DNA from: Acridotheres tristis
Lineage: Eukaryota > Chordata > Aves > Passeriformes > Sturnidae
DNA: 64,000 nt
NCBI GenBank assembly: GCA_037013685.1
Contig: CM072892.1
Span: 20,341,501-20,405,500, forward strand
Direction of reading: 5' to 3'
The first letter of the stretch is position 1. Each line of letters opens with the position of its first letter. Of the stretch, positions 48,601-62,700 are shown piece after piece. The translations under genes were made by a program, and so were the position numbers. Below the pieces are notes generated by a model. It was not told the DNA's origin and made no database searches. It was given only the letters and a program-made list of their open reading frames with translations.

Positions 48601-51600
48601 TAGGCTAATGCAAGCATTTCTTGAAGTCTTAGTGCAGCAGAGCTAGCTCTGTGCAGTCATTATCCATTGGCTGAAAATGCCAGGCAACAAGCAGTGGCAC
48701 AGAAGCATCAGATAAGTTTTTTCAACCCACACTTCATTGTTACTGGATCATTTTTGCCCTCGGGTTGGTCTGGTGGCAAACATCCTCTATAGGCAGGAGA
48801 TGGCAGCAAGAGGTTGTGCAGAGCTACTCAATGAGGAGCATTCCTATCCATGCAGAAGGAGTGTTCTCTGGAGAGTTACTCATTGCCAGGGTATTTCAGA
48901 TTTGCTGCTGTGAGTATCCCAGAGCACCAGTATAAAAAAAGGCCAATAACTAGGTAACCAGCAGCTTCCTAGATGATCTACTTTCAGCTGCATTTCCACT
49001 TGAATTTCTATGCTTGCAATTTTCTTGAAAAGAATGGTTCATCTAGTTAATAAAGAAAGTTCAGGATACTGGAGTTTTCCAGTTCACTCCAGCTAAGACT
49101 ATTAAATCTCCTGTAACCGAGGCTCAGATGTCAAGTCTAGTGGAAAATGGCATCCTGACTGACAAAGCAGATGTTATGATAGACCAGCTTTTATGTTCAC
49201 CCCATCTTTTATAAGCTGCACTGGCATGTGGGCTGAATTTTTCTGTCTTGAGAATATAACCCTGAAATTCCTCTCAATACTTGTGCCAACCAGCCTTCAG
49301 CCTCTACAGCTGGGTTGCTGAGTCTCTTCCTGAGGGAAGCACCCAATGAAGACAAGATGGTACCTGAAGATGCTTCAAGTATCCTGACTTCAGAAATGCT
49401 TGCTACAGAAAGGGTTCCAAGTCAACCTAGGAAAAAGTGACTCTAAACCAGAGATGTGAACTGAAGCCCCTTACATGAACTGAAGAAGGAAATGGCAGAT
49501 ATCAATCTTTTCTTCAGCTGGGGGTTCTACAGTGCCACACTGGACAAATGAAGGATCAGTTCTACCAAATTATAGGTCAGTACTACTACTTGCTCCTGAA
49601 AACGTGCTCCATCATTGCTAAAACTTGAATTATTGATAGGTTTACCAAAGGCTTCAGCAGCTGAAATACAAAGCCAAGTGCACTAAAATAGCTATAAATT
49701 ATGGGATAATATAATACAATACCTGCCCACTCATTTCACATAAGCCACAGAAATCTTCCAAATTATATTGACTCTGAACCACTAGTGATTTACACTGGAT
49801 GTGTTCTGGAAATCTAGAGGCAGTAAATATGGTCTCTTTCTTATTCACAAATGTTTTACAAAAACAGTTGAAGGCACCAAGAGGTTAAATTGAAAAACCT
49901 ATATGCTAGCAAAGTTAACCATCTTTTTCTTTTAAAATATTCCTTCCATCTCAGTGAGCACACTATCCTTGGTGCTTACACATGCCAGCAATGCAGAAAT
50001 TTGTCTTCTAATAATAACCAAGGAAGTATTAGAAATTGCTGTGATGCTTAAAGTCTGAATCAACTTTAAGGTCCTTCTCGCTGGGGATAGTATCTTTCTG
50101 AGACACACTTCTCAATAGAGGGGAAAGACAACACTCCAGCTTTAGGGTTTCTTACATATACAGCAAAAATTAGGAAACCGAGAGGTAAAACTGCCTTGAG
50201 AGCAGTGCTTTCACGGGATGACAAAACTAATTGGAAATTTTAGGTCTGCAGTGTTAAAGGAGAATTTTATTTCAGCCTCTAACTAAAATGAAGGCCCCAT
50301 AGAAAGAAGTTTTTACATAAGATAAGATACAAACAATTATCCATGCACTAAAAAGTACTGCAAGAATTAATTTAAGAGGAGCAATAATCCTTTTCCTGTA
50401 TGGTGCAGATACCAGACACAAGAGCAGGAAAAGGCTCATAAGAGGTAACTAGAAGTCACTATAAAGTGTCAGAAAGTCATTGTCATACAAGAATGAAATG
50501 CTGAAGAAATGACATTGACTGCAAATTCTCCCTATTCCCATTGGAAGTTTGAATGAGAGATTTTAATTCAAGCTGATATTATTTAGTTATACACCTCACT
50601 TCATATTTCAACACCCACTTGAACACTAGTCCAATGTTTATAATCAGTTTTGACAATTCAAAGAGTTACTAACAGCATTTAGGAGCTGTTGGTAACCATC
50701 AGATACCACATAATGTCATGCTGGCATAGTACTGGTATCTGCAATTACAATTTTACATAGCTCAAAGAAACACCTTAATTGTACAAGTGTGTACTAGGAA
50801 CAAAAAGACAAAAGATCAGCTGGACACAGCTTACTGTAGTACCATGGTTATAATTATGTGATACATTTGTTTGCAACACAGCTCTAGCCAGGTATTAAAA
50901 AGTGCAAGGTTTGCAACATAGCCTGCCTGTGTATAAAAATGGGCCTAAGGAGACTGATATCACATTTTGTTTGACAGCATTAAGAGCTGAGAATCTTGAC
51001 CTATCATTCTTATCTCTGACCTAAAGCTCTGGCTGGTCTTTCTTCTTTTTAAAACACCCATTTTAATTAAAGGTACACAAATGTGATGATCCAAAGAAGT
51101 GACTGACACTGCAGGAGGGAGACACACAAATGGTTTTTCAGTGAGAACAAAAAATCTCAAGTCTGAGAGGGGTCACTGACATTTCTGATCAATCCTCTTT
51201 AGGCATCTCCAACCACATGGAGAGAAGAGCCTGCACCAGAATAATTGTGCCAGGCAATACTCATTTGTTGTAGATGCACCCAGTTGCTCTCAAAGACCTA
51301 TGGTGTCTCCTACTTCTCTGCAGTCAGAAGTAGAGGCTTGTCACAGAAATGCCAACAAGTTTGTGCTGGGCTATGTAAGGATCTGGAAGAACAGTGCTGG
51401 GCAGGACAAGAAGACAGCACTCAGAAAAGAAAATGGGAGTTATTTTTGCACAACTCAGAATAGAACACAGTGCATACAGCTCATCGTCTGCTGTAGTTAC
51501 CTTCAATCCCAGCAGTGACAAGCGCTGGGCTGTATGTGCATTTTCATTTATCTCTGCAGCGCCAGGCTGAGGGCAGACAGCACCCATTTTACCACAAGAC

Positions 51601-51827
51601 CATGCTTGTGAGACAGGACAAGTGTATTTGCAATTTGCAAGTAAGCAGAGTCTTGTCAAGGGCAATATTAATTTCTACAGGTTCTAAAAAGTAGCCCATT
51701 ATTCCCGACTTTGCTTGTGGGTTATTAGTGCATTAAATTTAAAAAAAAAAATCACCCTGAATAAAGGAATTTGTTGTTATTGCCAGCATTCTGCATTGTT
51801 CTTCAGGAAGATGTGTCAGCTGACTGC

Positions 51828-51843
51828 AGGATATATATATCCT
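51828..51843. repeat. 16-bp perfect palindrome
   Basis: AGGATATA followed by TATATCCT. A short AT core with GG/CC ends; probably a chance product of a TA repeat. Confidence 0.7.
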
Positions 51844-54800
51844 TTAGATACAATATGACAGTACTAATATAAGCAATTAATTGGTATTTTTAAGCTATAC
51901 ATCTGAAAACACTTTACAACAGAAAAAAAAGAAAAAGGAAATATTAATGCCACATCATATAAAGAATCTGGGCACACAGGGGCTTAAGTGCCTGGGGCAA
52001 TATTTTGTTGAAATGTCAGGCAAAGTCTGGAAACAAAATGTTATTGAAGAGAACAGAGAAAGTGGGGTCTGTAACAGCTGGGGGACTTGACCCAGTGACT
52101 CACATAAGATTTTCCTACAATGGAATCCTATAACTATAGTTTAGGCCTAAACATTTGGTTCTGGTGTCCTATCCACTAGAGAAGGAGATATGTTAAACAT
52201 ATGTATATGTAATACAAGTTATGTATTTACTGGTAACAATTAAATCAGCCCGATGTCAAACAAAAACTTCTTCATTGAAAAAATTGCTCAGTGAACAACA
52301 GAAAATACTATGTGGTTCGGAACCACTGAGAAGACTGGGGATAACAAGTTTTGAGAGGTCAAGGCAATTTCTGCACCTTTGTGTCAGTTCAGAAACAACT
52401 ATCCTCCAGAAGGGTCTCTGTCCTCTTGAAAAGAAAATGAACTAAGCAAAAAGTCAAACTAAAAAAAAATGCAAACACACCCACTGAGTATCATCAATCC
52501 TAAACAAATTTGGGGTTTCCCACCCAAGCTGCAAATGTCAGACCATCAGCCTGCCTGCATAAAGAGCCATTCCCCTCAACAGAAAGGAAGTCCTCACTAG
52601 CAAGTGTCAGGCAGCGAAGGGAATAACAATTCTCATTATCCCAGATTATTACAGTTAAACATTTTAACAGTAATAAAATAAATTATGGTCTGACTTTATT
52701 TCAAGAGTGAAATGAAGTCCTGCTTTACCAACAGAAAAGAAATAGCTTTGGGCTGCACTGAGTAACCCATACCATGTAATTCTTAGATCATCATGAGGTG
52801 GCAAAGGACATTTATAAACTGAATCTTGAGTTTGTCATTGCTCCTCAAAGGAGTACATAAAAAGAAAAAATAACGACTAGTTTAGAAGCTTGCTTCAACA
52901 TCCATTCTCATTATTTCTCTTGTGTAGTTATTGGACAATTTATGTTTTGCTTAATTTTGATTTGAAAGAAGCAAGTCAGGTTATTTCAATTTATAGCTTG
53001 CTATACCTAGCTAGAGGTTGTCACCACTCTATAATCAGTGGTGTGACTACACTGATATGAAGTTACATGTGACTCAACCTTGAAGTTATCTCTCAGCAGG
53101 TGAGTGAGAGTATTCTAGACAGAAGCACAGAGATTAATGAAGGCTGTCTTAACCTGCTTCTCCCATATACAATGAATTTTAGGCTGCCAATTCTCATGGA
53201 CTGGATTACAGAAAACAGCAAGCAACAGGTATGATTGACCAGAGGGTTCCATTTATGTAGTTTTGTAACAGAAAACCAAGGCTAGGCAAATAAAAAAGCA
53301 ACTGATTCTAAACAAATAAATGCCAGTATTTTATATTTTGTGAAATGTACTGCTGTATTACCATGGCTAATTGAGTAATAAACATCCTGGGAGGATTAAG
53401 TATTTTCATAAACAGTGCTTGCAGGAGTCTTAGCCACAATAGTAGTTTAAGGCAGTTACTTCTCATGCTCTGGGAATCAATATCTAGGGACAGAATCCAA
53501 AAGAAATATAGCACATACATACAAAATTCATGAGCAGGTGCACTGGGAAGGTAACAATGTCCTCAGAAACCTCCTGGCTGTTTCATGGGCTCAGCTACTG
53601 TCTGTTACGCCCATTGATCAAATTAAGAGTAAGCCCTGCAAGGCAGGTGCCTCCCATTGTCCCAGGAAAAAGCTTCATCCTCTTTGTACTTAGCAGATTT
53701 GCTGGAAATCGAAGTGGGGAATTCAGAGGAAATTCATGGAAATTCAGAGGGGGCAGAGATGTTACAGAGACTCTAGCATTTGTGAGACTTATAAAAGCAA
53801 CTCCATCTGAAGGAGTTTATATCTGTGTATTAGGCTTGTATTCAGCTGGCATTAAAATAAACAAAAGCTGGAAGCACTGAAGAAGAAGCAAGGAGCTATG
53901 AAAAACTAACTGCATGAGGACAGAGAAAGACAGTGTGGTGTGGTGTGATGTAACGTCAAGATAGTGGAGAGAAAAAACAAATACCAGAACAAGCAAGCTG
54001 AGACAGAAAAGGTTAAGTCTGAGTCCTGGCAGTCTAACAAATTGACTGTGAATTCTTTGTGGGGGAGACAGCTGCCACTGAGTACACATAAACACTACAT
54101 AGAAGAGCAGCTTCAGAAAGCACAGCACAGGTCATTCAGAAATGCTCCACATCTCAGAAAGCCTTTTTTACTTTAGAAGAAAAAATCCAGAGTTTGACAT
54201 GAATGGTTTGATTTGTTTTCCAGGTCTGCAGAAACAGATGACACCGTAAAGCCTGGAAAGTACATGTGAGCCCATCATTTTTACAGAAGCCCTAAACAAC
54301 ACAGCAAGCAACTCAGCCTTAGTGAAAGGACCACGCAGGTGTGCCTGCCACTCAAGGTGTATTTTAATAAAAAACTTGCATTCCTGGCCAAGTAACTAGT
54401 TTCACTTGGCTCTTCTATTTTAAAGAGAAAGAAATTCCTCAGAAAGCATAAGATGTTAGCTTGGTACAGAAAGAGTAATGAATAAACCTTTCTCATGGGA
54501 TGCCAACATAGGGTATGAGGTATCAGTATAAGAGGTCAAAACCAAAAGTAAGTTTAATGAAAACCCTTGACAGCTATTGAAAATCTTTCACTGGTTCAAG
54601 AAGCACTTTAAAGTGGTAGAACTGTCACAAAAGGAAGAGCAGTCCAAGATATAAGCTATTAGGTGAACACACCAAAGGGAAAAAGAATATTTGTCTGAAG
54701 CAAGTACTGCATTCCTTTAAAAGGCTTAGGATCTGCATCTTCATTATGCACTACAGAATGTAATGCTGTGCAGAGAGACTTCAATAACACTTTGCAAGGG

Positions 54801-57800
54801 CATTGAAAAGCTTTGCCATATTAAGAAATAGCCTCGTTTAGAACAAAAGCTTCTGACTGACATCCTGTTTTACTGTTGCAGCAGTGGTTGAAGACATTAA
54901 CATCCCCACCAGAGGTTACTGTCCCTGCAGCAAGGGCAGTGAAGAAGCCCCGTGTGTCCATTCCTCCACAGATCCTTTTCAGGAACCAGCACGCACTCTA
55001 ACCTGCTCATCTAAAGGGGCTGGCACTGCAGCACAGGCTGTGACCTGCAGCAACTCAAGCACAAGCATATGTCCTGATCTGCCAGCTCTGCTAGGAGGCA
55101 GCTTCAAGGAATGATCAGATCACATGTGAATGATGACCTACTAAATGGCAAAATTCAGTAAGGGAAGTCTTTGAGTCTCAAACATGGAATGTTTTCCATC
55201 TCTTTGATTCTGCCACTGAAGCTGGCCACTTGCATTGTCTGTTCATTTGCTACCCATGAACCCCAACTGCCTCTGAAAACAGTTGCAGTATAACATTCTA
55301 TCAATCAAGTAAGGTCATATGTGAACCAATTAATCTGAGACAATAGATAACATTCCCTGCTTTTCAATAATCAATGTGACAAGTTATTATGGTGAACATT
55401 TAACGCTGCCTAAACTGAGTTAATTTAGACTTAGTTTGGACTGTGCTTCTCTGTTGTCCAGACATACCTGTCATTCCTTGACAGAAAAATAATAAGAAAA
55501 AAATCAAAACCACCTACTGTCTCTGTGGATGAGAAGAGCTTGCACATGTTAATATGAAATACAAAGTACAGTCATGAAATGCAGATGGGGAAGATTATTA
55601 TTAATCAGTGGATATAATTTTGCATGTCAGAAGGGGCCATTGCTGAGGTAGTGGTCACACTGAGATCATTTGACTATACAAAAGCCTTTTCTTAAATATC
55701 AGTTTTACGGGTGTCCTGATGTAATGACACCTTGGTTATTTATATTCTGCTTTGGTTTGGTTTTTCTTCTTTCTTCATGGCCATGTTGAAAGCATCTTTC
55801 ATTGCCATTCCAGACTACTGCTGGCTTAGCTATGCATTATTAAACAATAATTAGCTGCTAACCTACAATTAACTGTGTATCTGTGATGAAAGCAAACAAT
55901 TCTTAGATACAATTTGTAAGGTGCTTCATAAATTAATCTTGTTAACAGCTGTTTTCATTACTGCTAGCATGCAAACACAATGGTCCAGCAGGTGCCACAA
56001 GGTCTATCCCAGATACTGAAGCCTTTGGGCAAGAAAATCTTAGCTACAAAAAGAAAGAATCACAGCCTTACCCTGTAAGATTTAAGTTGAAGAGATTCCT
56101 TAAGTCAACTCCCTCTACCTGGTACTGTGCCAAAGGCATCAACTGAAATACGAGTTTTCCCAAATTACACACAAGTAGGAATGCAAATTCTGTATCCAAA
56201 ACCAGGAATTGCTGAACTTCTGCATACAGTCTGATGCCAAACAAGGTCAATCAAATTACAATTGACTTTCTGATGCTGCCATGTCGGCTATAGCCCAAAT
56301 TTCACTGCTCTGTGAAAGGAAAATCATGCCAGATACATTTAAATAGAGCAGAAATGGCACCTGAAACAACAGGATCTGGTTAAATGAACTATGACTGCAA
56401 GAAGCAATCAGAAAAAAAATGCAGTCCCACTACAGACACCATACCAGACTTATAAGACAGTCCACACTTCTCCATATTTCCTTCAGGACACATGTAAAAT
56501 TTCCAGTAACAAGTGCTTATGATCACCCTCTTCAGTGATGTGAATTTTCTGTTAAAATACTGCTTTGCATTTTCAGAAAGCGAATCAATGTTTAAAAACA
56601 TATCCTCCTTTCTATTATTCTATAAGTTTTAGAACTGGCCACTAGATTTTCTTACATGAAGATTTCCAATAAAGATTATTTGTTTCTAGTAACAGAGAGT
56701 ATGGCCACTTCTGTCCACTGACATCTTTGACAACTTTGAGGCCACAATTAATATTATGGGTTTTATCATAGTTTTAATTTGCCCAACTCAAGTCAGAAAA
56801 CGTTATTTTCCAGACCCACACTTTCATGCAAGTAAAAGTGAAAAATTAATCAATGAATGATATGGAAAAAAAAATTATTATTTTAGTTTTACTTCTTCAA
56901 AATAAAAATGAGCCTTCCTCTCTTTCAGTAAGTACTTTTTTCCTTATATTAAAGGGGCTGTCTGGACATTGAAAGGGAAGAGAAATGGCAGGGGTCTGGA
57001 GTGATTTTTTTTCTAAAGTCTTTGCTGTCTATGAGTGAATTTGCACAAGACTGCTGAATAATGCCCTGACTTGAACCATGACGAAGTTATGATTTAGTCT
57101 TAGCTTAAACTGCATATAATTTTACACTATGATGTATCAATGATATTAATAAAATACACTAATAAAAGATGAGAATTTCTGTCTCAAAGAGATCAAATAA
57201 ACAAGTGAATTTCTGAATTCCAGGTAAAGTACATAGGTGTTTTGAATTAAAAGTCATTATTTCTACCCACATCCTTAGTCTGAATTTATGGACCATTGCA
57301 GGTGGATGGCACTAGAGCTGCAAAACTCTCAGATGCCAAGGCAATATACATGACAGGTACTGCAAAAGTAACTTGCCAGATGGAGCTTAGCTCTACCCAT
57401 GGATAATAGTAATCACTCCTCTTGTTTTCTTTTTAATGTCCTATTGGGAGAAGGGGGGTACAACACTGCCTAACCACTGTAACCTTTCATTGTCACCAAG
57501 TGGCCTCTCAGCTTTAGAGGGACAAAAAAGTAAGGGAAGAACAGCTAACAACAGGGAAAATGTTACAAAAAATGAAATCTTCAAAGTCTCGGTTTGAACA
57601 GAAGAGAAACAGTAAGTTCTAAGTGATCAAACCTGACAGAAGCAGAGGGACAGCCAGCCTGTGCTATTCCCTTTGCTTCTAGAACAATCCTCGGTGTTCT
57701 AAACTGTTATTTACACCCTCTGCCTTGCTCAATCTGCAGCTCTCTCGGGGAAAGGTGATGATACTGCCATCCTTTCACCCTATTTCTTCCCTCACAGTAG

Positions 57801-59334
57801 AAGCCCTGATGCCATTTAACTGTGGCTGCCTTTGATGCCTCACATCCACCACTACAATAGTAAGCAGGAGAGCACAAGTGCCTGCCAAGAGTTGCAGCAG
57901 CAGATCTTCCAAGCCATACCAAAGGAAACCTGGCCCTGTGGAGAGAGTAATTCAGGCTCAGAATCTGAAACAGGGATCTATCTCGAATGGTGTAACAAAC
58001 CATCATAAAATAGCAACTCATAGACTGCAGGGATAACAACTCACTCCTTTTGATACAGCATTTCCTAAAGCCAAAGTCAACAGACCAGCAGATCCTGGTC
58101 CTTAACAATCCATTGCCAGGCTCTCACCTTCCTTGCCAACTTTCCTCCTTTTCCTGCAGGAATCACATGGAGCAGATGCAAACACCATTCCCATAGCTTC
58201 AGTTAAGAAAGGGCAAAATAAATAACTTGCAGGCATTGGGCATTAGCTGAGAGGAATCCAGAGAGACACTAAGCCTTTTCACAGCAGATTTTAAGTGGTC
58301 CTTTCTTCTTGCCAGGGCAACAAATGTTGCAGCCAAGCAAGCAGAAATTTCTCTGCTGTGCTTCAGTCCATAAACAGGACAACGTGTAATCAGCCATCTG
58401 AGCACCGAAGAATTATTCATCTTCAGGCAAGCAAAAGTACCTCAGAATGAGTCAGATGTGGGGGTGGAAGAAGTCCTCTACGTGAGAGGCTCCCACTGCA
58501 GTGGTTCTTTCTGAGGCATATACACAACATACAATCCTCCTTCTTCCTCCCATCCATCTTTCCTTTCCACCTTGGCATTCTTATTTATGTCTAGCAGCTG
58601 GAACTCCTGCTGATTCCCAGCAACCACACATAGCACTGTTACAGAGAGGGACCAGCTGCCCTCCTGGCTCTGGAGGAAGCCCATAAGCTCTGCTGCACAG
58701 ATCCTCCTCTAGTGCTTTTAAAGCTGGATGCCTTCAGGGACTCCAGAGAAATAGGCTGTATATTCTGACCTGCCTACTATCTACATTTCTAAATTTCATT
58801 CTCACTAATTGCCAAATCTCAAGACAAGACAAAGAGGTCACAGCAGTAATCACCTGAACAGCCACTGCTCACAACCTTAAGAACAACAACGAATTATGCA
58901 AGTCTGACAGGTGACAGAGTAGGTGGCAATGCATTAGGCACTTGAGACAACTATATACAACTTATGTAGCATACGTAAACATACATGGGACATATATGAG
59001 TGGAAGAGTGGCATGAATGAGGAGTGCAGAATCAGTTTTATCTTGCTTTTCTATGAATATCTCTCATGAGGCTATGTTTATAACAATGAAACAAATCTAC
59101 AAATCTAAGCACTAGAGACCCGAGTGCTCATATAAGTTTTAATACAAATGGCATTGCTTTAGCAGAAAACAAGAGGATTAACTACTGCCTAAATGTAATC
59201 AATTGGGAGCTAAGACAATGATGCATAAGATCTGGGCCCTAAACATATTTGCAAGTCCTGAGCATACTCTGAGGGCATTATGCTAATACATGCACAGCAA
59301 AGAGTAATCAGAATCTCCAGGAATACTGACTTAC

Positions 59335-59349
59335 AAAAAAAAAAAAAAA
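59335..59349. repeat. Poly-A run (15)
   Basis: Uninterrupted A run ending 23 bp before the 3' end of the minus-oriented CR1 that starts at 59373. Confidence 0.9.
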
Positions 59350-59372
59350 GCTTCAAAGCATAGATATCACAT

Positions 59373-59712
59373 ATCACAGAATGACTGGGGCTGGAAGGGA
59401 CTTCTGAAGGTCATCTCCCCCAGCCCCCTTTAACCCCTCAAATTAAAGCAGATTAAATTTGAGGAGGTGCACAGGATCACATTCATGCATTTTTTTAGTA
59501 TCTCTAGAAAAAGAGACCTCACAGCCTCTCTTGGAAGCCTGTTCCAGCCTCTGCCACCCACACAGTAAAGAAGTTCCTCTTATTCAGATGGAACTTCCTG
59601 TGTTTCAGTTTGTGCCTATTGCCCCTTCCCCTATCACTGGCACCATGGAAAAGTCTGGCCCCATCCTCTTAATACCCATCCTTAAGATGTTTTGTATACA
59701 TTGGTAAGATCC
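59373..59712 (-). mobile_element. CR1 LINE 3' fragment
   Basis: Reverse complement of a CR1 3' end: ATCACAGAATGACTGGGGCT, GGAAGGGACTTCTGAAGGTC, CTTGGAAGCCTGTTCCAGCC, AAAGAAGTTCCTCTTATTCA, GTTTGTGCCTATTGCCCCTT and CATCCTTAAGATGTTTTGTA are recognisable. Similarity stops near 59712. The 82-codon plus-strand frame here is the antisense of the element, not a gene. Confidence 0.93.
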
Positions 59713-62700
59713 CAAACAAGTATGTTCCTTTATTACAGGTATTCCTTTCTATATTCTTTTGCTCAAAGTGAAAAAATAAGGTCTGACCTCTTAATTACCA
59801 TATCCTTAAGTCTTTTTTCTTAAGATCCTGAGGAAACAAGACAATTAGAATCCAATCCTACTTATAAGACAGGCCTCCTACTTAGATTTAAGTCATAAGA
59901 ATTCAAAACATCTATTCCTGTTTTTACCACAGCACAGAGTATGCCTCTTCAGAATCAAAGTGGAATTTCAGGGTCTTAATACCACTATGAAAGACCAAGA
60001 ACCAGGCCAAGAACCAGGGAGAAGGGAAAACTCAACCTGATGGAATTTACAAGGTATTACCAATACTATCAGAACAGTGCCTGTGAACTTGGTTGTGAGA
60101 TGGACCAAGGACTTGGCTTATTTTACTACATGGGAAAGAAAAGAACCATTTAGAGAGTAGGTTTCTCGATAAATGCTGAATGAATAGAGTAAGGATTAGA
60201 AAATACTAGCTCCTGGCTCAGGACTTGTATCCAGCCTGCCACAGCCTTTTAGCTTTCTAGCTGAAGTACTGCAACCCCAAAGCATCTTGGCAGCTCACCT
60301 CCCTCTGCAAGATGCTTGTGTTCCACTTGCTGTGGTCTGCCCCATTAATCTTCTCACCATCAAACTTTCTCTTACCTCTTGCTTCCTGCATTAAGTTCTT
60401 CTAACAGAAGGATAATAAATTAAAGGAATAATAATAACACTGATAACAATAGTCTAAGAAATATGTACTTCTTTCTCCATATTTCCCCTTGTTTGATTAG
60501 TCTCCCAGCAAGAGCAGCATTAATCACTGGGACAAGAGATAAAAGATAAAGTCCAATTTGAATTTTGCTATATGCTACTGAGAATGTATGTGTGTGTTCA
60601 GGCAGTAGAGAGGGAGGCCGCAGGATAATCTGTCATTTTATATATTTATGCTGTTGGAGGCAGTTGGGACTGGTTCTCCATTGTTACCACAGATTAAAAT
60701 CATTCATGTCCTTATACTTTCATTGGAGGTCATCTTTCAGGAAAAAAGAGACATTATAGCCAAGTTAAATTCAAGCTATTTCTGCAAATCTCTGTGTATG
60801 ACTTGGACATCGAGGCTATTGCTTCGATATTAGAAAGAACACAACACACAGTATTTTTTTGTCCTTACCTGACCTGACTCTTTTTACACTAAGTTTTCTT
60901 GCTTTGAAACGGTAATGGAAAAAGAACTGTTGCAAGTGAGAGGAAGAGGTGCATTTTAAATGATCTTAGTACAAGTGAGTGATCCCAGCTCTGCCTGACT
61001 TCGAACTGCCATGGAAGAATCCATGGATCCTCAGATCTCACTTCCAGCATTTCTACTGAACTGAGCCCCAGCTAGCTTCACAAAAATGAAAGACTTTATC
61101 CTTAGGGAGCATGGAGTGTTGACCCACGCAAAGATTAAAAGTAGAAGAGTGGTTACCAGCCCATATAGTACGAGTTTGTCTTTTCCTAAAACCTTTACTT
61201 CTCCAAAATAGAGTTCCTAGAACGACCAGCCCACCAGCTCTGGCCAGGTCACTCTCCACCTTTGAAAAACTCTGGTTCTTTCCCATATCTCTGTGTGAGA
61301 GATGCATCTCATTCTTTGGATCTTAATTGCCATCTGCCCCTCAGCATTCATCCTTTCTCTACTCACTTTGATGCATTTAGCCATCAGAGCATTTTCAACA
61401 TTTCCTACTCTCTCATTCATGTCCACTATAAAGCCACTGGTATTCCCTAGGAATTGTCCTTACCCACAAATCAATTTCCTTAGAACACTTAATCTGAGAC
61501 ACAGTAAAATGGGCAATACAGCACCACTCAAAAACTCTAATTATTAGGGAAGAGGATCCCTTTATTAGTCATTTTAAGAGTGAAAAGCCAACATATTTTG
61601 TATGCAAATACAAATACCAAATACAAATATCAAACACCAAATAACAAATTTTCCTCCAAAAATCCACTGTAAGAAAGGAAGGAAGCATTTTTATCCTGTG
61701 CATTACCAAGAGAACTGAAATCCAGTTTCTCAAACCTTTGGCTTTATTTTTCCTTGGAAATTTTGTGGAAGCACATTCTTATCTTTCAGAATATAATAGA
61801 AGTAATTTTGCAATCAAATGAACAACATCCCACCTACTCATATGCCATCTAAGGGAGGAGATAAAGAATTGGTGGTTGTATAGCCTGTCTTGGTAATCAC
61901 TACTTTTACGAGCTGTACTATGACAGACATATCTTGCAAATCAGTGACAACTCATCCAACAGATGAAAAAGCAACTAGCAGAGATCCTTCTGTTTCTGTT
62001 AGCTAACAACACCATCATTCTGCAGAAAATTCAAGGCATTAATTAGAGGGTTTCAGAAAGCAGGTCTGTCACAACAGCACAGATGTGTTTCCCATTTCTG
62101 TGCATTCACTGAAATGAATGACCTACGAAAGGTAAGAGGTATATTCCCACCTCTTTGCCAGTCCTGTAAAAAAAACTACAAACCCAAACCAAACAAATAA
62201 AATGGAACTATATGTTCAGGAAGCATTTTGGCAATGTCTGCAGCTTCTAGGAATTTCCCTGAAGTATATAAATAGCAAGAGAAAGAGATATGCTATAACA
62301 AAACATGAGCCAATCCTCCAACTATATTTGAGCCATAACCATTGATTCTACTCCATTTATTTCCAAGTAGTTGCTTTTGCAATATTGGATCTCTTCATCA
62401 TATCCTGTCACTGCAAAACTGTTCTAGAACAACACACTTGTCCTATTCTTCCATTTGGCTTGGGGTCAAATGAATGGTCAACTAGAATAGCTTTAGTTCC
62501 TGAGTATTGTATTAATCAGATTTTGAAAATAATCTTTCAAGTGATTTTCAAGAATCCTTTTTGACAGTGTAAATGACATGCCTAAATGCATGAAGGGACA
62601 CTGTGCTCTGAAAAAAAAGTGCATACTGATATTTAATGTTACTTTCTGAGAAAGTTACTTTCTGCCTGCCTGAAGAAGGCAGGTATCAGCTTACTACAGC

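Larger units (their letters stand above)
44549..59334. other. Long intronic stretch, mostly featureless
   Basis: Contains a 17-A run (44606-44622), a MIR-like piece (45455-45572), a TA-rich patch (45588-45660) and a short palindrome (51828-51843). The block 55830-55980 has many homeodomain- and SOX-type motifs. Near 56060-56130 GAATCACAG and AGTCAACTCCCTCTACC hint at a decayed CR1 end, too weak to call. The longest open frame, 133 codons at 57707-58108 on the minus strand, is unrecognised. No exon was found. Confidence 0.45.

Noticed and set aside
53530..53880. 116-codon open frame on the plus strand
   Set aside because: Unrecognised product, low-complexity local duplication of GAAATTCAGAGG inside it, and no promoter or splice context.
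54884..55114. Cys/Ser-rich 76-codon plus-strand frame preceded by a TTTTACTGTTGCAG acceptor-like sequence
   Set aside because: Acceptor-like ending is fair but no matching donor follows and the peptide matches nothing known. It is also antisense to the gene.
57707..58108. 133-codon open frame on the minus strand, the longest in the window
   Set aside because: No recognisable domain or signal, ordinary intron composition, and a frame of this length is expected by chance in 64 kb. No convincing splice sites were seen at its ends.
59459..59707. 82-codon plus-strand frame
   Set aside because: It lies entirely inside a minus-oriented CR1 fragment and is the antisense reading of that element.
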